Position numbers and translations under genes: made by a program. Positions 25,386 through 35,297 of a stretch of 64,000 nt of DNA are shown piece after piece; positions within the stretch are counted from its first letter, which is position 1; every line of letters begins with the position of its first letter. Where the stretch lies: positions 38,501-102,500 of the forward strand of contig JAFLBO010000007.1 in assembly GCA_017303475.1 (NCBI GenBank). Direction: 5' to 3'. Under the pieces are notes generated by a model, which ran no database searches, was not told where the DNA came from, and saw nothing but the letters and a program-made list of their open reading frames with translations. Source of the DNA: Chitinophagales bacterium (GTDB taxonomy: Bacteria > Bacteroidota > Bacteroidia > Chitinophagales > Saprospiraceae).

Positions 25386-25754
25386 ATGCCAGCCCAATCA
25401 CCCGATCTTGCTACCTACATGCAAACCCTGGACCACCCGCTCAAGCCTGAAATTGAACAACTGCGGGAAATCCTGAAAAGCGCCGACTCTCGTCTATCGG
25501 AACGCATCAAGTGGAATGCACCCAGTTATCACCTGGACGGGGTGGATATTGTGACATTTGGCCCATTGATGCGCAAAAAAGACGAAATATTGCTGGTATT
25601 TCATCATCCAAAAATAGTGGAAATAGCTTCAGATATATTGGAAGGCCAGTTCAAGGACCGACGCCTGGTTACATTGCACAATCAGGCCGAAGTAGACGCC
25701 AACGCGGAAGAATTGCGGCGCATTGTGCGGGGAATTCTGGCCTTGATACCCTGA
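25386..25754 (+). CDS. DUF1801 (YdhG-like) protein
   Basis: A 122-residue protein with the DUF1801 layout: a helix pair (HPLKPEIEQLREILKSADSR), then ERIKWNAPSYHLDGVDIVTF and HPKIVEIASDILEGQFKDRR. The KWNAPSY segment is the most recognisable part. Biochemical role unknown; in many genomes these genes lie beside VOC and SRPBCC genes, as here. Confidence 0.85.
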   Translation: MPAQSPDLATYMQTLDHPLKPEIEQLREILKSADSRLSERIKWNAPSYHLDGVDIVTFGPLMRKKDEILLVFHHPKIVEIASDILEGQFKDRRLVTLHNQAEVDANAEELRRIVRGILALIP

Positions 25755-25822
25755 TAAATTGATTGTTCAGGACAATAAAGTAGCTTGCAATTGGTGCTGC
25801 GAAAACTATAACGGCAGCTTGT

Positions 25823-25830
25823 TACATTTG
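25823..25830 (+). promoter_or_regulatory. TACATTTG promoter element upstream of the large BNR gene
   Basis: A perfect TAnnTTTG word 25 bases before the ATG at 25856. No TTG is present at the ideal distance of about 21 bases. Confidence 0.5.
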
Positions 25831-25855
25831 CGCAGTTACCAAGCTATTCCTGCGC

Positions 25856-28800
25856 ATGAAACATTTTGCCGCTTTATTGCTCCTTTGCTTGCCTGTCTGG
25901 TTGTTTAGCCAGCCAAAACCCTCCCTGCCACATATTACCCCAGATGCTCCCAATTGGATGCATATGCTGGCGGAGGAAAACCCGAATGTATACCAGGTAC
26001 ATAAGGCTTATGCCGCGTATTTTGATGAACATCCGTTTGTCAAAAATGCCTACACCCAATACTTCAAACACTGGATGCACTGGGCTCGTCCTTTTGTGCA
26101 GGACGACGGCTTTATTCAGGAGCCAACCGTGGCCGAAATGGAAGCGCAGGAGCGCACCCTGCTGGCCCTGCGAAATGCCTCTGCCAAACGCGGCGGACAA
26201 GCGGGCTGGCGCTTTGTGGGTCCCAAACAGACCTTCGATACCAATGGGCTCACCGAGGTAACCTGGCAAACCAATGTGTACAGCATTGATGTTTCCATTT
26301 CTGATCCCAATATCCTGTATGCCGGAGGCGAATCAGGCGGCCTCTGGAAAACCACAGATAAGGGTCTTAACTGGACTTTGCTTACCATCAACGTATCGCA
26401 TGGAGCTTTTGGGGCAGTGAAAATCCACCCCGCCAACCCGGATATTGTTTACGCTGGAACTGGTGGTAAAATCATCAAAACCACTGATGGTGGCCTCACC
26501 TGGACCACCGCCTACAGCGAAAACAACCTCTGGGCCAATGACATTGCCATCAAAGCCGATCAGCCGGATGTAGTACTCGCCGCCTGCGATCAGGGACTAA
26601 TTCGCACCACCAATGCCGGCACTAACTGGACCAAATTACATACCCAGCAAACCTGGGCTGTAGAATTCAAACCCGGCGATCCGCTCACCGTTTTTGCCAT
26701 TCGGAAAAGCGGCTCAGGCTCCGATTTCCGTGTGTCCACCGATGGAGGCGCAACTTTCAATAATTCCAATACCGGCTGGTGGACACCCGCTGCCAGCATG
26801 ACAGTTACAGGAGGTATGATTGCCGTATGCCCCTCCAATCCATCCAAAGTCTATGCCTACCTATGCGGTGAAGGCGGCAACCTTGGCGGTTACATCGGGG
26901 TGTTTAAAAGCACCAACAGCGGTCAAACCTGGAGCAATACCCATCCAACCAACGCCATCGGACAGCCGTATACCATTCCTACCCACACCAACCTCATGGA
27001 TGCCAACGGGGTGGACTGGTTTACACAGGGCTTTTATGATATGGCCATTGTAGTTAACCCAAACAACGACAATCAACTGATCGCCGGTGGATGTTCCTGG
27101 TTTAAAAGCAACAATGGCGGCCAAACCTGGGAACCTCTTGGGGGCTATGTCGGCGGTCTGAGCTGGAGTCATCCTGATATCCAGGCCCTTGCAGCCGTGG
27201 GCAATGACCTTTGGATTACCAGCGATGGCGGTATCAACTATTCCAATAATTTCGGGCAAAGCATGGAGGCTCGTATGAACGGCATTTCGGGTTCCGATAT
27301 GTGGGGTTTCGATGGTGGCTGGAACGAGGATGTGCTCGTGGGCGGCCGGTACCACAATGGCAATATGGCCTGGCATGAAAGTTTCCCGGATGGAAAATTT
27401 TACCGCATGGGTGGTGCAGAATCGCCGACAGGTTATGTTAATCCGGGAGAAAACCGTAAAATGTACCATTCAGATATCGGCGGCCATGAACTTCGGGGCG
27501 GTTTCCTGAACGGCGCCAAATCGTTTCCGGTTGGCCTGTTCCCTAATGAAAGCTATGCTTATTATGCTAATTCCGAAATGGCCTGGGATCCGCGCTGCTG
27601 GAACATTGTGTACATAGGCAGAGAAAACAAAATCTGGAAAAGCCTGGACGGGGGCACTTCTTATACGGCCCTGTACACATTCCCTGGTACGGTTGACAAC
27701 ACCGTGTTCGACATCGAAGTGAGCAGATCCAACCCGCAGGTGATCTATTGCTCGCAGTGGGACGGCACTGATGATTCCATCTGGAAAACCACCGATGGTG
27801 GCCAAACCTGGGCCAAAGTGACTCCGCTGCCCCTGCCCAACAATAACGACCGGGTAAAACTGGCACTCAGCGCGGAAAATGAAAATATCCTGTGGGCTGC
27901 AGTAACCTACGGCTCCAACGGCAAAAAGATTTATAAAACCATTGACGGTGGCCAGAGCTGGATCAACCTCACCACGGTTACCCTGAACAACATTCGTATT
28001 TCCAACATTATGGCCCAATACGGTACCGATGGCGGTATTTATCTGGGCTGCAACGGGGCGGTGTTTTACCGCAACAACAGCATGAACGACTGGGCGCCGT
28101 ACACCTCAGGCTTCCCGGTATCGGCTGAGTGTAACCGACTGAAACCATTTTACAAAACCGGTAAAATCCGCAATGGCACCTGGGGTTTTGGTGTGTGGGA
28201 GGCAGATCTTTTTGAACCTTCTGCAGTAGTGGTACAGCCTATGGCAAGCACCCTGGCAGCACAATGCGCCCGAGACACTATCTATTTCGAAGATTATTCG
28301 GTGTTAAATCACAGTGGGGCCAGCTGGCAGTGGAGTTTTAGTCCGACTCCCGCATGGTCCAGCACCACCGATATCCGAAATCCGAAAGTGGTATTTGGTG
28401 CTCCAGGCACCTATACGGCCACTTTGACGGTCAATGGGCAGTTCAGCAAATCGCTGGATATCACTATTGGCGATGCTTGTCGGGCAGACACCATTCCGGG
28501 CTCTGCGGTGCGTATTGGCGGCAACGACGTGGGCGATTATGTGGCCATCCCGCCACTGGGTTTGACTACCAACAACCTCACCATATCCGCCTGGATCAAG
28601 CCGGATGGCATTCAGCCGGAATACAGCGCCATTTTCATGCACGACGGACAAACAGCCGGCTTCAATTTCCGTCCGGGCGACAACTCCCTGGGCTATCACT
28701 GGCCGGGAGGCGCCTGGTGGTGGAACAGTGGTCTGATTGCGCCTTCCGGCGAATGGAGCCATGTAGCGATGGTGGTAGAGCCCAGTGGCGTAACCTTGTA

Positions 28801-29863
28801 TTTGAATGGCAGACCCTCCAAACATACCTTCAACGCACCTGCGGTAAACTTTGATTCCGGCAACCGACTGGGCAATTACCAGGGTTGGGGTGGGCGTTAT
28901 GTGAAAGGCTCGCTGGATGAGGTTTGCGTGTTTGACAGAGCATTGACACAGAATGAGATACGCGAGTTGATGCACCTCACCAAGGCGCCGGCGGAGCAGC
29001 CCAATTTGTTGAGTTATTACCAGTTTAATGAAAGTTTCGGCCTCGCGCTCGACCGCGTAGGCGTGCGCCACGGCTCGTTGGTAGGTCCTACGGTAAAACG
29101 GGAAAAATCTACAGCACCTGTGGGGAAAGGTGTAAGCAAACGCCTGAATGTGGCAACGGGTACAAAACGTTACACCTTTGATGACACAGGACTGACCCTT
29201 GTTTTCCCGGCCTCAGGCGCGTATCCAAACGGCGAGGTGGTGGTATCCCGACTGGTGGTGTCGCCAGATACTTTGCCTAACAGTTCGTACCAATCCAGCC
29301 TGGGTTACTGGATACTTCAGAATTATGGCTCAAATGCCACCTTCGTAGCCCCATCAGAGATCTGGTTCAGCGGTATAGGCGCCATGCCTGCCGATTTGCC
29401 TGCTGCGGATTGCAAAATTTGGCGTCGCGGTCCGGTAGCGCACGGATTCAACTGGCAGAATCTGGATGTAGCAGATGTACTCAAGGAGGGGCCGCAGGCC
29501 AGTTTGGGCTTCACCAGCAATAATCAGCTCAAAACAGCCGGACAATTTTGGCTGGAATTGCCGGGCGTAGTGGCTACCAAGCCCGTCCAGTTTGAGGCTC
29601 CTGGTTGGCCAACGCACTCCAAATCTGCCATGGCATTACCCTACCCTAATCCGGTAACTGAAAGTGGCGTTTTACACCTGCCGGTTTCCGGTTCAGGTCA
29701 GCACATTTTGCGTTTGTTTGATGCCAAAGGCAATCAGGTTCGGGTGTTCAGGTTTTCAGAAAACACCGTGGTAACCCTGCAAGGCTTGAGCAAAGGCGTG
29801 TATGCCTACAGGTTGGAGAATGGAACAGAAATGAGGTTTGGGAAGTTGGTGGTGGGGGAATGA
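25856..29863 (+). CDS. Large T9SS-exported protein: BNR propellers, PKD and LamG domains
   Basis: A 1335-residue secreted protein. Signal peptide at residues 1-18 (FAALLLLCLPVWLFSQ). Residues about 120-790 carry sortilin-like propeller blades with Asp-boxes TDKGLNW, TDGGLTW, SNNGGQTW, TDGGQTW and IDGGQSW. About 800-885 is a PKD-like Ig domain (SGASWQWSFSPTPAW). About 885-1065 is a LamG/concanavalin-like domain ending DEVCVFDRALTQNEI. The tail (LPYPNPVTESGVLHLPV to GVYAYRLENG) is a T9SS type A sorting domain. Likely a cell-surface or released adhesin or binding protein; target unknown. It is a larger relative of the protein at 11843-14371. Confidence 0.9.
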   Translation: MKHFAALLLLCLPVWLFSQPKPSLPHITPDAPNWMHMLAEENPNVYQVHKAYAAYFDEHPFVKNAYTQYFKHWMHWARPFVQDDGFIQEPTVAEMEAQERTLLALRNASAKRGGQAGWRFVGPKQTFDTNGLTEVTWQTNVYSIDVSISDPNILYAGGESGGLWKTTDKGLNWTLLTINVSHGAFGAVKIHPANPDIVYAGTGGKIIKTTDGGLTWTTAYSENNLWANDIAIKADQPDVVLAACDQGLIRTTNAGTNWTKLHTQQTWAVEFKPGDPLTVFAIRKSGSGSDFRVSTDGGATFNNSNTGWWTPAASMTVTGGMIAVCPSNPSKVYAYLCGEGGNLGGYIGVFKSTNSGQTWSNTHPTNAIGQPYTIPTHTNLMDANGVDWFTQGFYDMAIVVNPNNDNQLIAGGCSWFKSNNGGQTWEPLGGYVGGLSWSHPDIQALAAVGNDLWITSDGGINYSNNFGQSMEARMNGISGSDMWGFDGGWNEDVLVGGRYHNGNMAWHESFPDGKFYRMGGAESPTGYVNPGENRKMYHSDIGGHELRGGFLNGAKSFPVGLFPNESYAYYANSEMAWDPRCWNIVYIGRENKIWKSLDGGTSYTALYTFPGTVDNTVFDIEVSRSNPQVIYCSQWDGTDDSIWKTTDGGQTWAKVTPLPLPNNNDRVKLALSAENENILWAAVTYGSNGKKIYKTIDGGQSWINLTTVTLNNIRISNIMAQYGTDGGIYLGCNGAVFYRNNSMNDWAPYTSGFPVSAECNRLKPFYKTGKIRNGTWGFGVWEADLFEPSAVVVQPMASTLAAQCARDTIYFEDYSVLNHSGASWQWSFSPTPAWSSTTDIRNPKVVFGAPGTYTATLTVNGQFSKSLDITIGDACRADTIPGSAVRIGGNDVGDYVAIPPLGLTTNNLTISAWIKPDGIQPEYSAIFMHDGQTAGFNFRPGDNSLGYHWPGGAWWWNSGLIAPSGEWSHVAMVVEPSGVTLYLNGRPSKHTFNAPAVNFDSGNRLGNYQGWGGRYVKGSLDEVCVFDRALTQNEIRELMHLTKAPAEQPNLLSYYQFNESFGLALDRVGVRHGSLVGPTVKREKSTAPVGKGVSKRLNVATGTKRYTFDDTGLTLVFPASGAYPNGEVVVSRLVVSPDTLPNSSYQSSLGYWILQNYGSNATFVAPSEIWFSGIGAMPADLPAADCKIWRRGPVAHGFNWQNLDVADVLKEGPQASLGFTSNNQLKTAGQFWLELPGVVATKPVQFEAPGWPTHSKSAMALPYPNPVTESGVLHLPVSGSGQHILRLFDAKGNQVRVFRFSENTVVTLQGLSKGVYAYRLENGTEMRFGKLVVGE

Positions 29864-29864
29864 G

Positions 29865-29905
29865 AGGGGTTTGAAGGGTTTGATGAGTTTGAAGGGTTTG
29901 AAGTG
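29865..29905. repeat. Phrase repeat of the GGGTTTGAAGGGTTTGA type
   Basis: Four tandem units of GGGTTTGA(A/T) follow directly after the stop codon of the BNR gene. The complementary phrase CTTCAAACCC occurs at 46960-47010. Confidence 0.6.
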
Positions 29906-29907
29906 GG

Positions 29908-30002
29908 GACCTCTTGCGAGGTCGGGATCATGCGCGGTGCGAAACATGGGTGCTACAAAGGTTAGACCTCTTGCGAGGTCGGGATCAGGCGCGGTGCAAA
30001 AC
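29908..30002. repeat. Two direct copies of a 38-base hairpin-bearing unit
   Basis: Copies at 29908-29945 and 29965-30002 match at 36 of 38 positions. Each begins with a small perfect hairpin, GACCTCTTGCGAGGTC, and continues GGGATCA and GCGCGGTGC. They lie between two T9SS cargo genes. Confidence 0.8.
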
Positions 30003-30075
30003 GCCGGGCTTGCCTATTTAATCGGCATTGGTTTGGGTTCATCCCATATCTTCGCACATATTCCCTCGCCTACTC

Positions 30076-32775
30076 ATGAAGTTTTTACCCTTTTTTCTGC
30101 TCATTAGCGGCGCTTTGTCGGCACAGACAACGCTGCTGGAATTTCCTCAAAATCTGCATTTCTACCCCCGGGATGTACAAACCAACCTGGCAACGATGCA
30201 CATCCGTGGCATACGTTCTGCCATGCCAGCGGATAGTCTTATCCTGGACGTGAGTTCTAATTTTGGCCCAAAAGCCAGAAAAGCGTATGCCTTGCAGGAC
30301 TTTCCTTCAGATACGTTTGTCATCAGCTACTCCTTCCAGGCAGGATTGGAACAATTCCGCTTCGACCTATGGGAAAAATCAGCATCAGACACTACCCTTC
30401 TCGCTACGGCTAATCAGGTAGTAGGGGGTGATGTGATTGTGGTACAAGGTCAATCCAATGCCCAGGCAGTGGCTTACAACGGAGATGCCAACATCTGGCA
30501 ATCGCCTTTTGTACGCTGTTTTGGTACATCAGATCCGAATAACTACAATGATACTCAATGGTATATTGCCGAAGGCAACGGATACTTCACGCCAGGCTCC
30601 ATCGGGCAGTGGGCGCTGCGTATGGCAAATGAATTGCAATCGATTTTTCAAATACCTATTGCGGTAATCAACGGCGCAGACCCTGGCAAACCTATCGAGT
30701 TTTTTCAACGCAACGATGCGCTTCCAACTGATGCGGCTACCAATTACGGCCGATTGCTGCAACGCCTGCAGAATGGCAAACTGGATGCTCATGTGCGGGC
30801 AATGATCTATTACCAGGGTGAATCTGATGGAGATCGCGCCCTGATCCACAAAACGCTGTTCGAGGCGCTGCATGAAGACTGGCGCACGGATTATCCGTCC
30901 ATTGAAGCGTTTTATGTAGTGCAGGTGCGCGAAGGATGCGGAGCGCCTTCTTTGCAATTGCGACAATACCAAAAGGATTTTGCCCTTTACCTGCCTAAAA
31001 CCCATACCCTCACGGCCAACGGCATTATCGGGCACGATGGCTGTCATTATGCAGTAAGTGGTTATGAAAAACTGGGTGAAAAACTTTTTTATCACCTTTC
31101 TGAAGACCTGTATCAATCACTAAATGCGCCGCAGCTAAACATCCAACCGATTTCTGCCCGTTATGTGAATGATACCAATACCTTAATTGAAATCACCACA
31201 GATGCCAATACGGTTATAGCGCCTCCGGGAAGCAATGCAGATTTTATCCTGACCGGGGGCGGAAGCTCTGTGATTGGAATCAGTGCTTCCGATAACAAAA
31301 TTTTGCTGGAACTGGACCAACCTGTATACGACCCTGCGCTGGGAATTTCTTATGCCGGACATTCCGGAAATGCTGCCGACGCTTCGGGCTGGGTGCTCAA
31401 CAGCGACGGTTACGGCATGTTTTCTTTTTACAACCTGCCTATTGAAAATCATACCCCCCTGGCTAATTATGATATTCCGGGTATCATGTCGGGCCCGGGA
31501 AATTGTGCGCAACTGGATGGTCAGGACGACTGCGTTTTTTTAGGTCCGGTGTTGGGTAATTCCTACACCAAGGAAGCATGGATCCACTGGCTTGGAGGCG
31601 GCCTGGGCAATAATATCCTTTCGGGATCAGTAAATACTGCCTTTTGGGCGCCATCCTTTGGTACTAATTATCATCTCAGTGCAGGGCACAATGGCGCCTG
31701 GTTTCAGGTGATTGACCAAACGCCACTCAAACCGTTTGAATGGACGCATGTGGCACTTACTTATGATGAACCTAGCGCAACCCTGCGTCTTTATCGCAAT
31801 GGATTTCTGGTTAGCGAAGCCTTAAACGTACCACCCCACAATGATCCCAACTTGTATGCAGGCGCGTATGCAGGCGGCTATACCTTCAGAGGTAAGATAG
31901 ACGAGGTGCGGCTGTGGGACTATCCGCGAAGCATCACAGAGATTCGGGCAAATATGTGTCAGAAACTACAAGGGGATGAGTCCGGACTTTCGGCGTACTT
32001 CCGGTTTGATCAGTTGGATGGACTCACTGCCCAGTCAACCACAGGCAATACGACCGGCCAGGTGCAAGGCGCTCCAGTTAATCTCTGGAAACGCTCTTCA
32101 GCCCCATTAGGCACGCACAGTGCTTACGCCTATGATGGTATTTCTCATTTAAAAGTGGAGCTACCCAGCGGCGACAGCCTGGCGCTGGACTTGTACGGCC
32201 CACCATCCTTCGCGCACCTGTATTTCACCCGCGAGACGCCAAACGTACTGGAGCCGGGCGAAGGACATGTGTTGGTAGACAACCAGCGCTTTTTTGGGGT
32301 ACACTATCCAGAAACAGAACCTGATTCTTTCCGGCTGACCTATTATTACAAAGGCAATCCATTTACTCTGGTAGACGAGCCCAGGCTTAACCTGTTGCAC
32401 AGGAGAGATTTTGCCCAACCGGTTTGGTACCCGGCAGATTCCGTTATGTTTGACTTTACCCAAAATACCGCCGTATTTACGGGCAATAGTCCTCAGGAAA
32501 TGATTCTGGCCATTAAAGAAAACACCGTTGGCACAGCCCAGATCTGGCCGGAACAAGGTCGCTTTTATCCTAATCCAGCGCATGATTGGCTGTTTATCCG
32601 GGATCTTGATGTGCAACGCTTGCAAATATTTGATACGCAGGGCAAAAAATGCCTGGAGCACCAGGGCCCTCTTTGGGCGGTGCCGGTTCAACAATTGCCG
32701 GCGGGCTTGTATTGGGTAGAAGCCTGGCTTGGCACAGGCGGCGTTCACCGGGAAAAGGTATGGGTGGGCAGGTAA
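30076..32775 (+). CDS. T9SS-exported sialate O-acetylesterase-like SGNH hydrolase with LamG domain
   Basis: An 899-residue secreted protein; start ATG at 30076 (MKFLPFFLLISGALSAQ is a clean signal peptide). Residues about 115-360 are an SGNH/sialate-O-acetylesterase-like domain: VIVVQGQSNAQA (block I serine), YYQGESDGD and the late DGCHYAVSGYEKLG with the catalytic histidine. About 490-640 is LamG-like (KIDEVRLWDYPRSITEIRAN). The last 80 residues (FYPNPAHDWLFIRDLDVQRL to GLYWVEAW) are a T9SS sorting domain. It probably removes acetyl groups from glycans outside the cell. Codon and domain layout resemble the preceding gene, so they may form a secreted glycan-handling pair. Confidence 0.87.
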   Translation: MKFLPFFLLISGALSAQTTLLEFPQNLHFYPRDVQTNLATMHIRGIRSAMPADSLILDVSSNFGPKARKAYALQDFPSDTFVISYSFQAGLEQFRFDLWEKSASDTTLLATANQVVGGDVIVVQGQSNAQAVAYNGDANIWQSPFVRCFGTSDPNNYNDTQWYIAEGNGYFTPGSIGQWALRMANELQSIFQIPIAVINGADPGKPIEFFQRNDALPTDAATNYGRLLQRLQNGKLDAHVRAMIYYQGESDGDRALIHKTLFEALHEDWRTDYPSIEAFYVVQVREGCGAPSLQLRQYQKDFALYLPKTHTLTANGIIGHDGCHYAVSGYEKLGEKLFYHLSEDLYQSLNAPQLNIQPISARYVNDTNTLIEITTDANTVIAPPGSNADFILTGGGSSVIGISASDNKILLELDQPVYDPALGISYAGHSGNAADASGWVLNSDGYGMFSFYNLPIENHTPLANYDIPGIMSGPGNCAQLDGQDDCVFLGPVLGNSYTKEAWIHWLGGGLGNNILSGSVNTAFWAPSFGTNYHLSAGHNGAWFQVIDQTPLKPFEWTHVALTYDEPSATLRLYRNGFLVSEALNVPPHNDPNLYAGAYAGGYTFRGKIDEVRLWDYPRSITEIRANMCQKLQGDESGLSAYFRFDQLDGLTAQSTTGNTTGQVQGAPVNLWKRSSAPLGTHSAYAYDGISHLKVELPSGDSLALDLYGPPSFAHLYFTRETPNVLEPGEGHVLVDNQRFFGVHYPETEPDSFRLTYYYKGNPFTLVDEPRLNLLHRRDFAQPVWYPADSVMFDFTQNTAVFTGNSPQEMILAIKENTVGTAQIWPEQGRFYPNPAHDWLFIRDLDVQRLQIFDTQGKKCLEHQGPLWAVPVQQLPAGLYWVEAWLGTGGVHREKVWVGR

Positions 32776-32787
32776 GCAGGGGTTTTC

Positions 32788-32795
32788 TACATTTG
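32788..32795 (+). promoter_or_regulatory. TACATTTG promoter element before the TSUP gene
   Basis: A perfect TAnnTTTG word lies 16 bases before the ATG at 32812, in the short gap after the esterase gene; it would give a very short leader. Confidence 0.5.
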
Positions 32796-32811
32796 CCCAG
32801 CATCTCCGCCC

Positions 32812-33576
32812 ATGGAACTTTATTTACTCTGCGCATTCGCCTTTTTGGCCGGGTTCATCGACAGTATTGTGGGTGGGGGCGGACTGGTGCAAATTCCGGC
32901 GTTTTTTGTGCTTTATCCACAGCTTTCCGTACCTAATGTAATCAGTACCAACCGATTGGCTTCGGCGGTAGGTACTTCAGTGGCGGCGTTGAATTATGCC
33001 AGAAGCGTTAAAATTCCCTGGAAAACAGTGTTGTACGCCGGCATAACGGCTTCCACCTGCTCTTATCTGGGCGCAACAGTGCAGAGCTGGTTGCCCTCTG
33101 AGGTATTGAAGCCCATCATTTTGGTGTTGATTATTCTGATTGCCGCTTATACTTACCGGAAAAAAGATCTTGGGCAACACGAACATTTTAAAGTGCCACC
33201 GGAAAAACTACACTGGTGGGCTGCCGGGATTGGAGCCGTGCTGGGCTTTTACAATGGCATGGTGGGACCCGGTACTGGTAGTATGCTTGTTTTTGGGTTT
33301 GTGAGCGTGATTGGGTACAGTTTTCTCACCTCATCGGCAATTTCCAAAATAGTCAATGTGATTGCCGACGTCTCTTCGCTGGTATTTTTTCTAATCAACA
33401 AACAAGTACTGTTTCACCTGGCCATGCCTATGATGGTCTGCAATGTGGCAGGCTCTTACCTGGGTAGTCGCATGGCTGTTTTGCGTGGCAACGGTTTTAT
33501 CCGGCAGGTATTTCTGGTAGTAGTGGCAGGTATTGTGGCCCGTTTTGCCTGGGATGTATTGAAAAGTTACTGGTAA
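32812..33576 (+). CDS. TSUP-family (TauE/SafE) membrane permease
   Basis: A 254-residue inner-membrane protein with about eight helices. The opening LLCAFAFLAGFIDSIVGGGG and the repeat-two counterpart GAVLGFYNGMVGPGTGSM are the characteristic TSUP glycine-rich motifs. Members export or import sulfite, sulfoacetate, or other organosulfur and carboxylate anions; the substrate here is unknown and no sulfur genes are adjacent. The stop codon is two bases from the convergent metallo-hydrolase stop. Confidence 0.9.
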   Translation: MELYLLCAFAFLAGFIDSIVGGGGLVQIPAFFVLYPQLSVPNVISTNRLASAVGTSVAALNYARSVKIPWKTVLYAGITASTCSYLGATVQSWLPSEVLKPIILVLIILIAAYTYRKKDLGQHEHFKVPPEKLHWWAAGIGAVLGFYNGMVGPGTGSMLVFGFVSVIGYSFLTSSAISKIVNVIADVSSLVFFLINKQVLFHLAMPMMVCNVAGSYLGSRMAVLRGNGFIRQVFLVVVAGIVARFAWDVLKSYW

Positions 33577-33578
33577 GC

Positions 33579-34217
33579 TTACAAAAACGGGTTGTACTCC
33601 TTTTCGTGCCGAATGGTGGTGGCTGGACCGTGACCCGGGTACACAATGGTTTCATCCGGTAGTGTAAAAAGCTGGGTGCGGATAGACTTGATCAGGGTAT
33701 CAAAATGTCCGCCGGGGAGATCCGTGCGACCAATACTTTCTAAAAAAAGCACATCGCCTGCCACGAGAAATCCGGCATCCTGACAGTAAAAAGAAAGGCT
33801 GGCCGGCGAATGGCCCGGGGTGAAAAGCGCTTTCAAACGGGTATTGCCAAAGGTGATGGTTTCGCCGCCTTCAATGAAATTGACCGGAATGGGTTGAACG
33901 TCCTGAAACGGAATCCCGTACATCTGGCATACACGCTCAAAGCTGTCGAGTACAGGCAATTCGCCCTCATGTATTTCGAGCCCGATGCCCCAGGTTTTGA
34001 TCACAAAAGGATTGCCGAATACATGATCCACATGGCAATGCGTGTTGATTAGTCGCACCGGTTTGAGTTGTTTTTCGGCAATAAAACTGCGCAGGGTCTC
34101 CTGTTCCTCCAGGCTGTAACAACCCGGATCGAAAATAACACATTCTCCGGTTTCATCCCAAACTACGTAAGTATTTTCGGAGAACGGATTCCATTCAAAG
34201 TGCTGTATCTGAGTCAT
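33579..34217 (-). CDS. MBL-fold metallo-hydrolase (glyoxalase II-like)
   Basis: A 212-residue cytoplasmic protein with the metal motif THCHVDH (HxHxDH) and later FTPGHSPASLSFY and YPGHGPATT supplying further histidines. Short members of this size, without the glyoxalase II C-terminal domain, hydrolyse thioesters, persulfides or other small substrates; which one is not visible. The ATG at 34217 follows the polyprenyl synthetase stop with one base between, so the two are translationally coupled. Confidence 0.88.
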   Translation of the reverse strand: MTQIQHFEWNPFSENTYVVWDETGECVIFDPGCYSLEEQETLRSFIAEKQLKPVRLINTHCHVDHVFGNPFVIKTWGIGLEIHEGELPVLDSFERVCQMYGIPFQDVQPIPVNFIEGGETITFGNTRLKALFTPGHSPASLSFYCQDAGFLVAGDVLFLESIGRTDLPGGHFDTLIKSIRTQLFTLPDETIVYPGHGPATTIRHEKEYNPFL

Positions 34218-34218
34218 T

Positions 34219-35190
34219 TTAGCGTTTTCTTTCTGTAACAAACACCAACAAATCCCGAAGCGATTGCCTGGCCGGACTTTCGGGCGCCATTTCCAGTAAA
34301 TCAAAGGCTTCCTGGCGGTAACGGTACATGGCCTGACGGGCATAATCCAGGCCTCCGCTTTGGCGCACAAACTGAATCACCTCGTCTACTTTTTCCGGTT
34401 TGTGGCTCTCGTTTTTGACGATGTTGATGATGCGCCTGCGCTCGCCTTTTTCGGCCTGATTAAGGGCATAAATGAGCGGAAGGGTCATTTTTTTCTCTTT
34501 TATGTCAATGCCAAGCGGTTTGCCCACGTCGTCGTCGCCAAAATCAAACAGATCGTCGCGTATCTGGAAAGCCATCCCGGTTTTTTCACCGAACAGCCAC
34601 ATGCGCTTTTTGATCTCGTCGTCGCCCGGAGCGGTACTTACGGCGCCCGCGCTACAAGCTGCGGCAATGAGTGATGCCGTTTTTTGCCGGATAATCTCGT
34701 AATAAACTTCTTCCTTGATGTCGAGTCGGCGAGCCTTTTCCATTTGCATGAGCTCACCTTCGGCCATTTCCTTCACACCCCTGCTGATCAGCTCAAGCAT
34801 GGTAAACTGCTGGTTTTTTACAGACAGCAACAAGCCTTGCGACAATAGGAAATCGCCCACCAACACCGCAATTTTGTTTTTCCAGAGGGCATTTATGGAG
34901 AAAAAGCCGCGTCGTTCGTTGGCATCGTCTACCACATCATCGTGCACCAGCGAAGCAGTGTGCAACAATTCTACCATGGAAGCTGCGGTGTAGGAAGGCT
35001 CTTCTATGGGACCGAACAATCTGGCACTCAGGAGTACCAGCATGGGCCTAACCTGTTTGCCTTTCCGCTGTACGATGTACCAGGTGATTTTGTCGAGCAG
35101 TGGCACATGGCTCCGCATGGCATCGCGGAAACGCTCCTCGAAGATGTCGAGCTCGGTAGCAATAGGTTGTTTGATGTTGTCTAATGACAT
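34219..35190 (-). CDS. Polyprenyl (all-trans) diphosphate synthetase
   Basis: A 323-residue trans-prenyltransferase that elongates farnesyl diphosphate with isopentenyl diphosphate for the quinone side chain or similar. The first aspartate-rich motif is LVHDDVVDDANERRG, the second FQIRDDLFDFGDDD; KGKQVRPM near residue 50 binds the diphosphate. Length and the RRG after the first motif fit octaprenyl/solanesyl-type synthases, but chain length cannot be fixed by eye. The start MSLDNIKQPI at 35190 is chosen over in-frame upstream sequence with no family likeness. Confidence 0.92.
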   Translation of the reverse strand: MSLDNIKQPIATELDIFEERFRDAMRSHVPLLDKITWYIVQRKGKQVRPMLVLLSARLFGPIEEPSYTAASMVELLHTASLVHDDVVDDANERRGFFSINALWKNKIAVLVGDFLLSQGLLLSVKNQQFTMLELISRGVKEMAEGELMQMEKARRLDIKEEVYYEIIRQKTASLIAAACSAGAVSTAPGDDEIKKRMWLFGEKTGMAFQIRDDLFDFGDDDVGKPLGIDIKEKKMTLPLIYALNQAEKGERRRIINIVKNESHKPEKVDEVIQFVRQSGGLDYARQAMYRYRQEAFDLLEMAPESPARQSLRDLLVFVTERKR

Positions 35191-35297
35191 GACGAGGGGC
35201 AAACCTACGGGATGCAATCCGCAATTGGAAAATCTAAGGCAAAGTGGATTGCAAAAATCCTCGAAACGAAACAGGAAAAGGGGGGAAAGGTTCAGGT

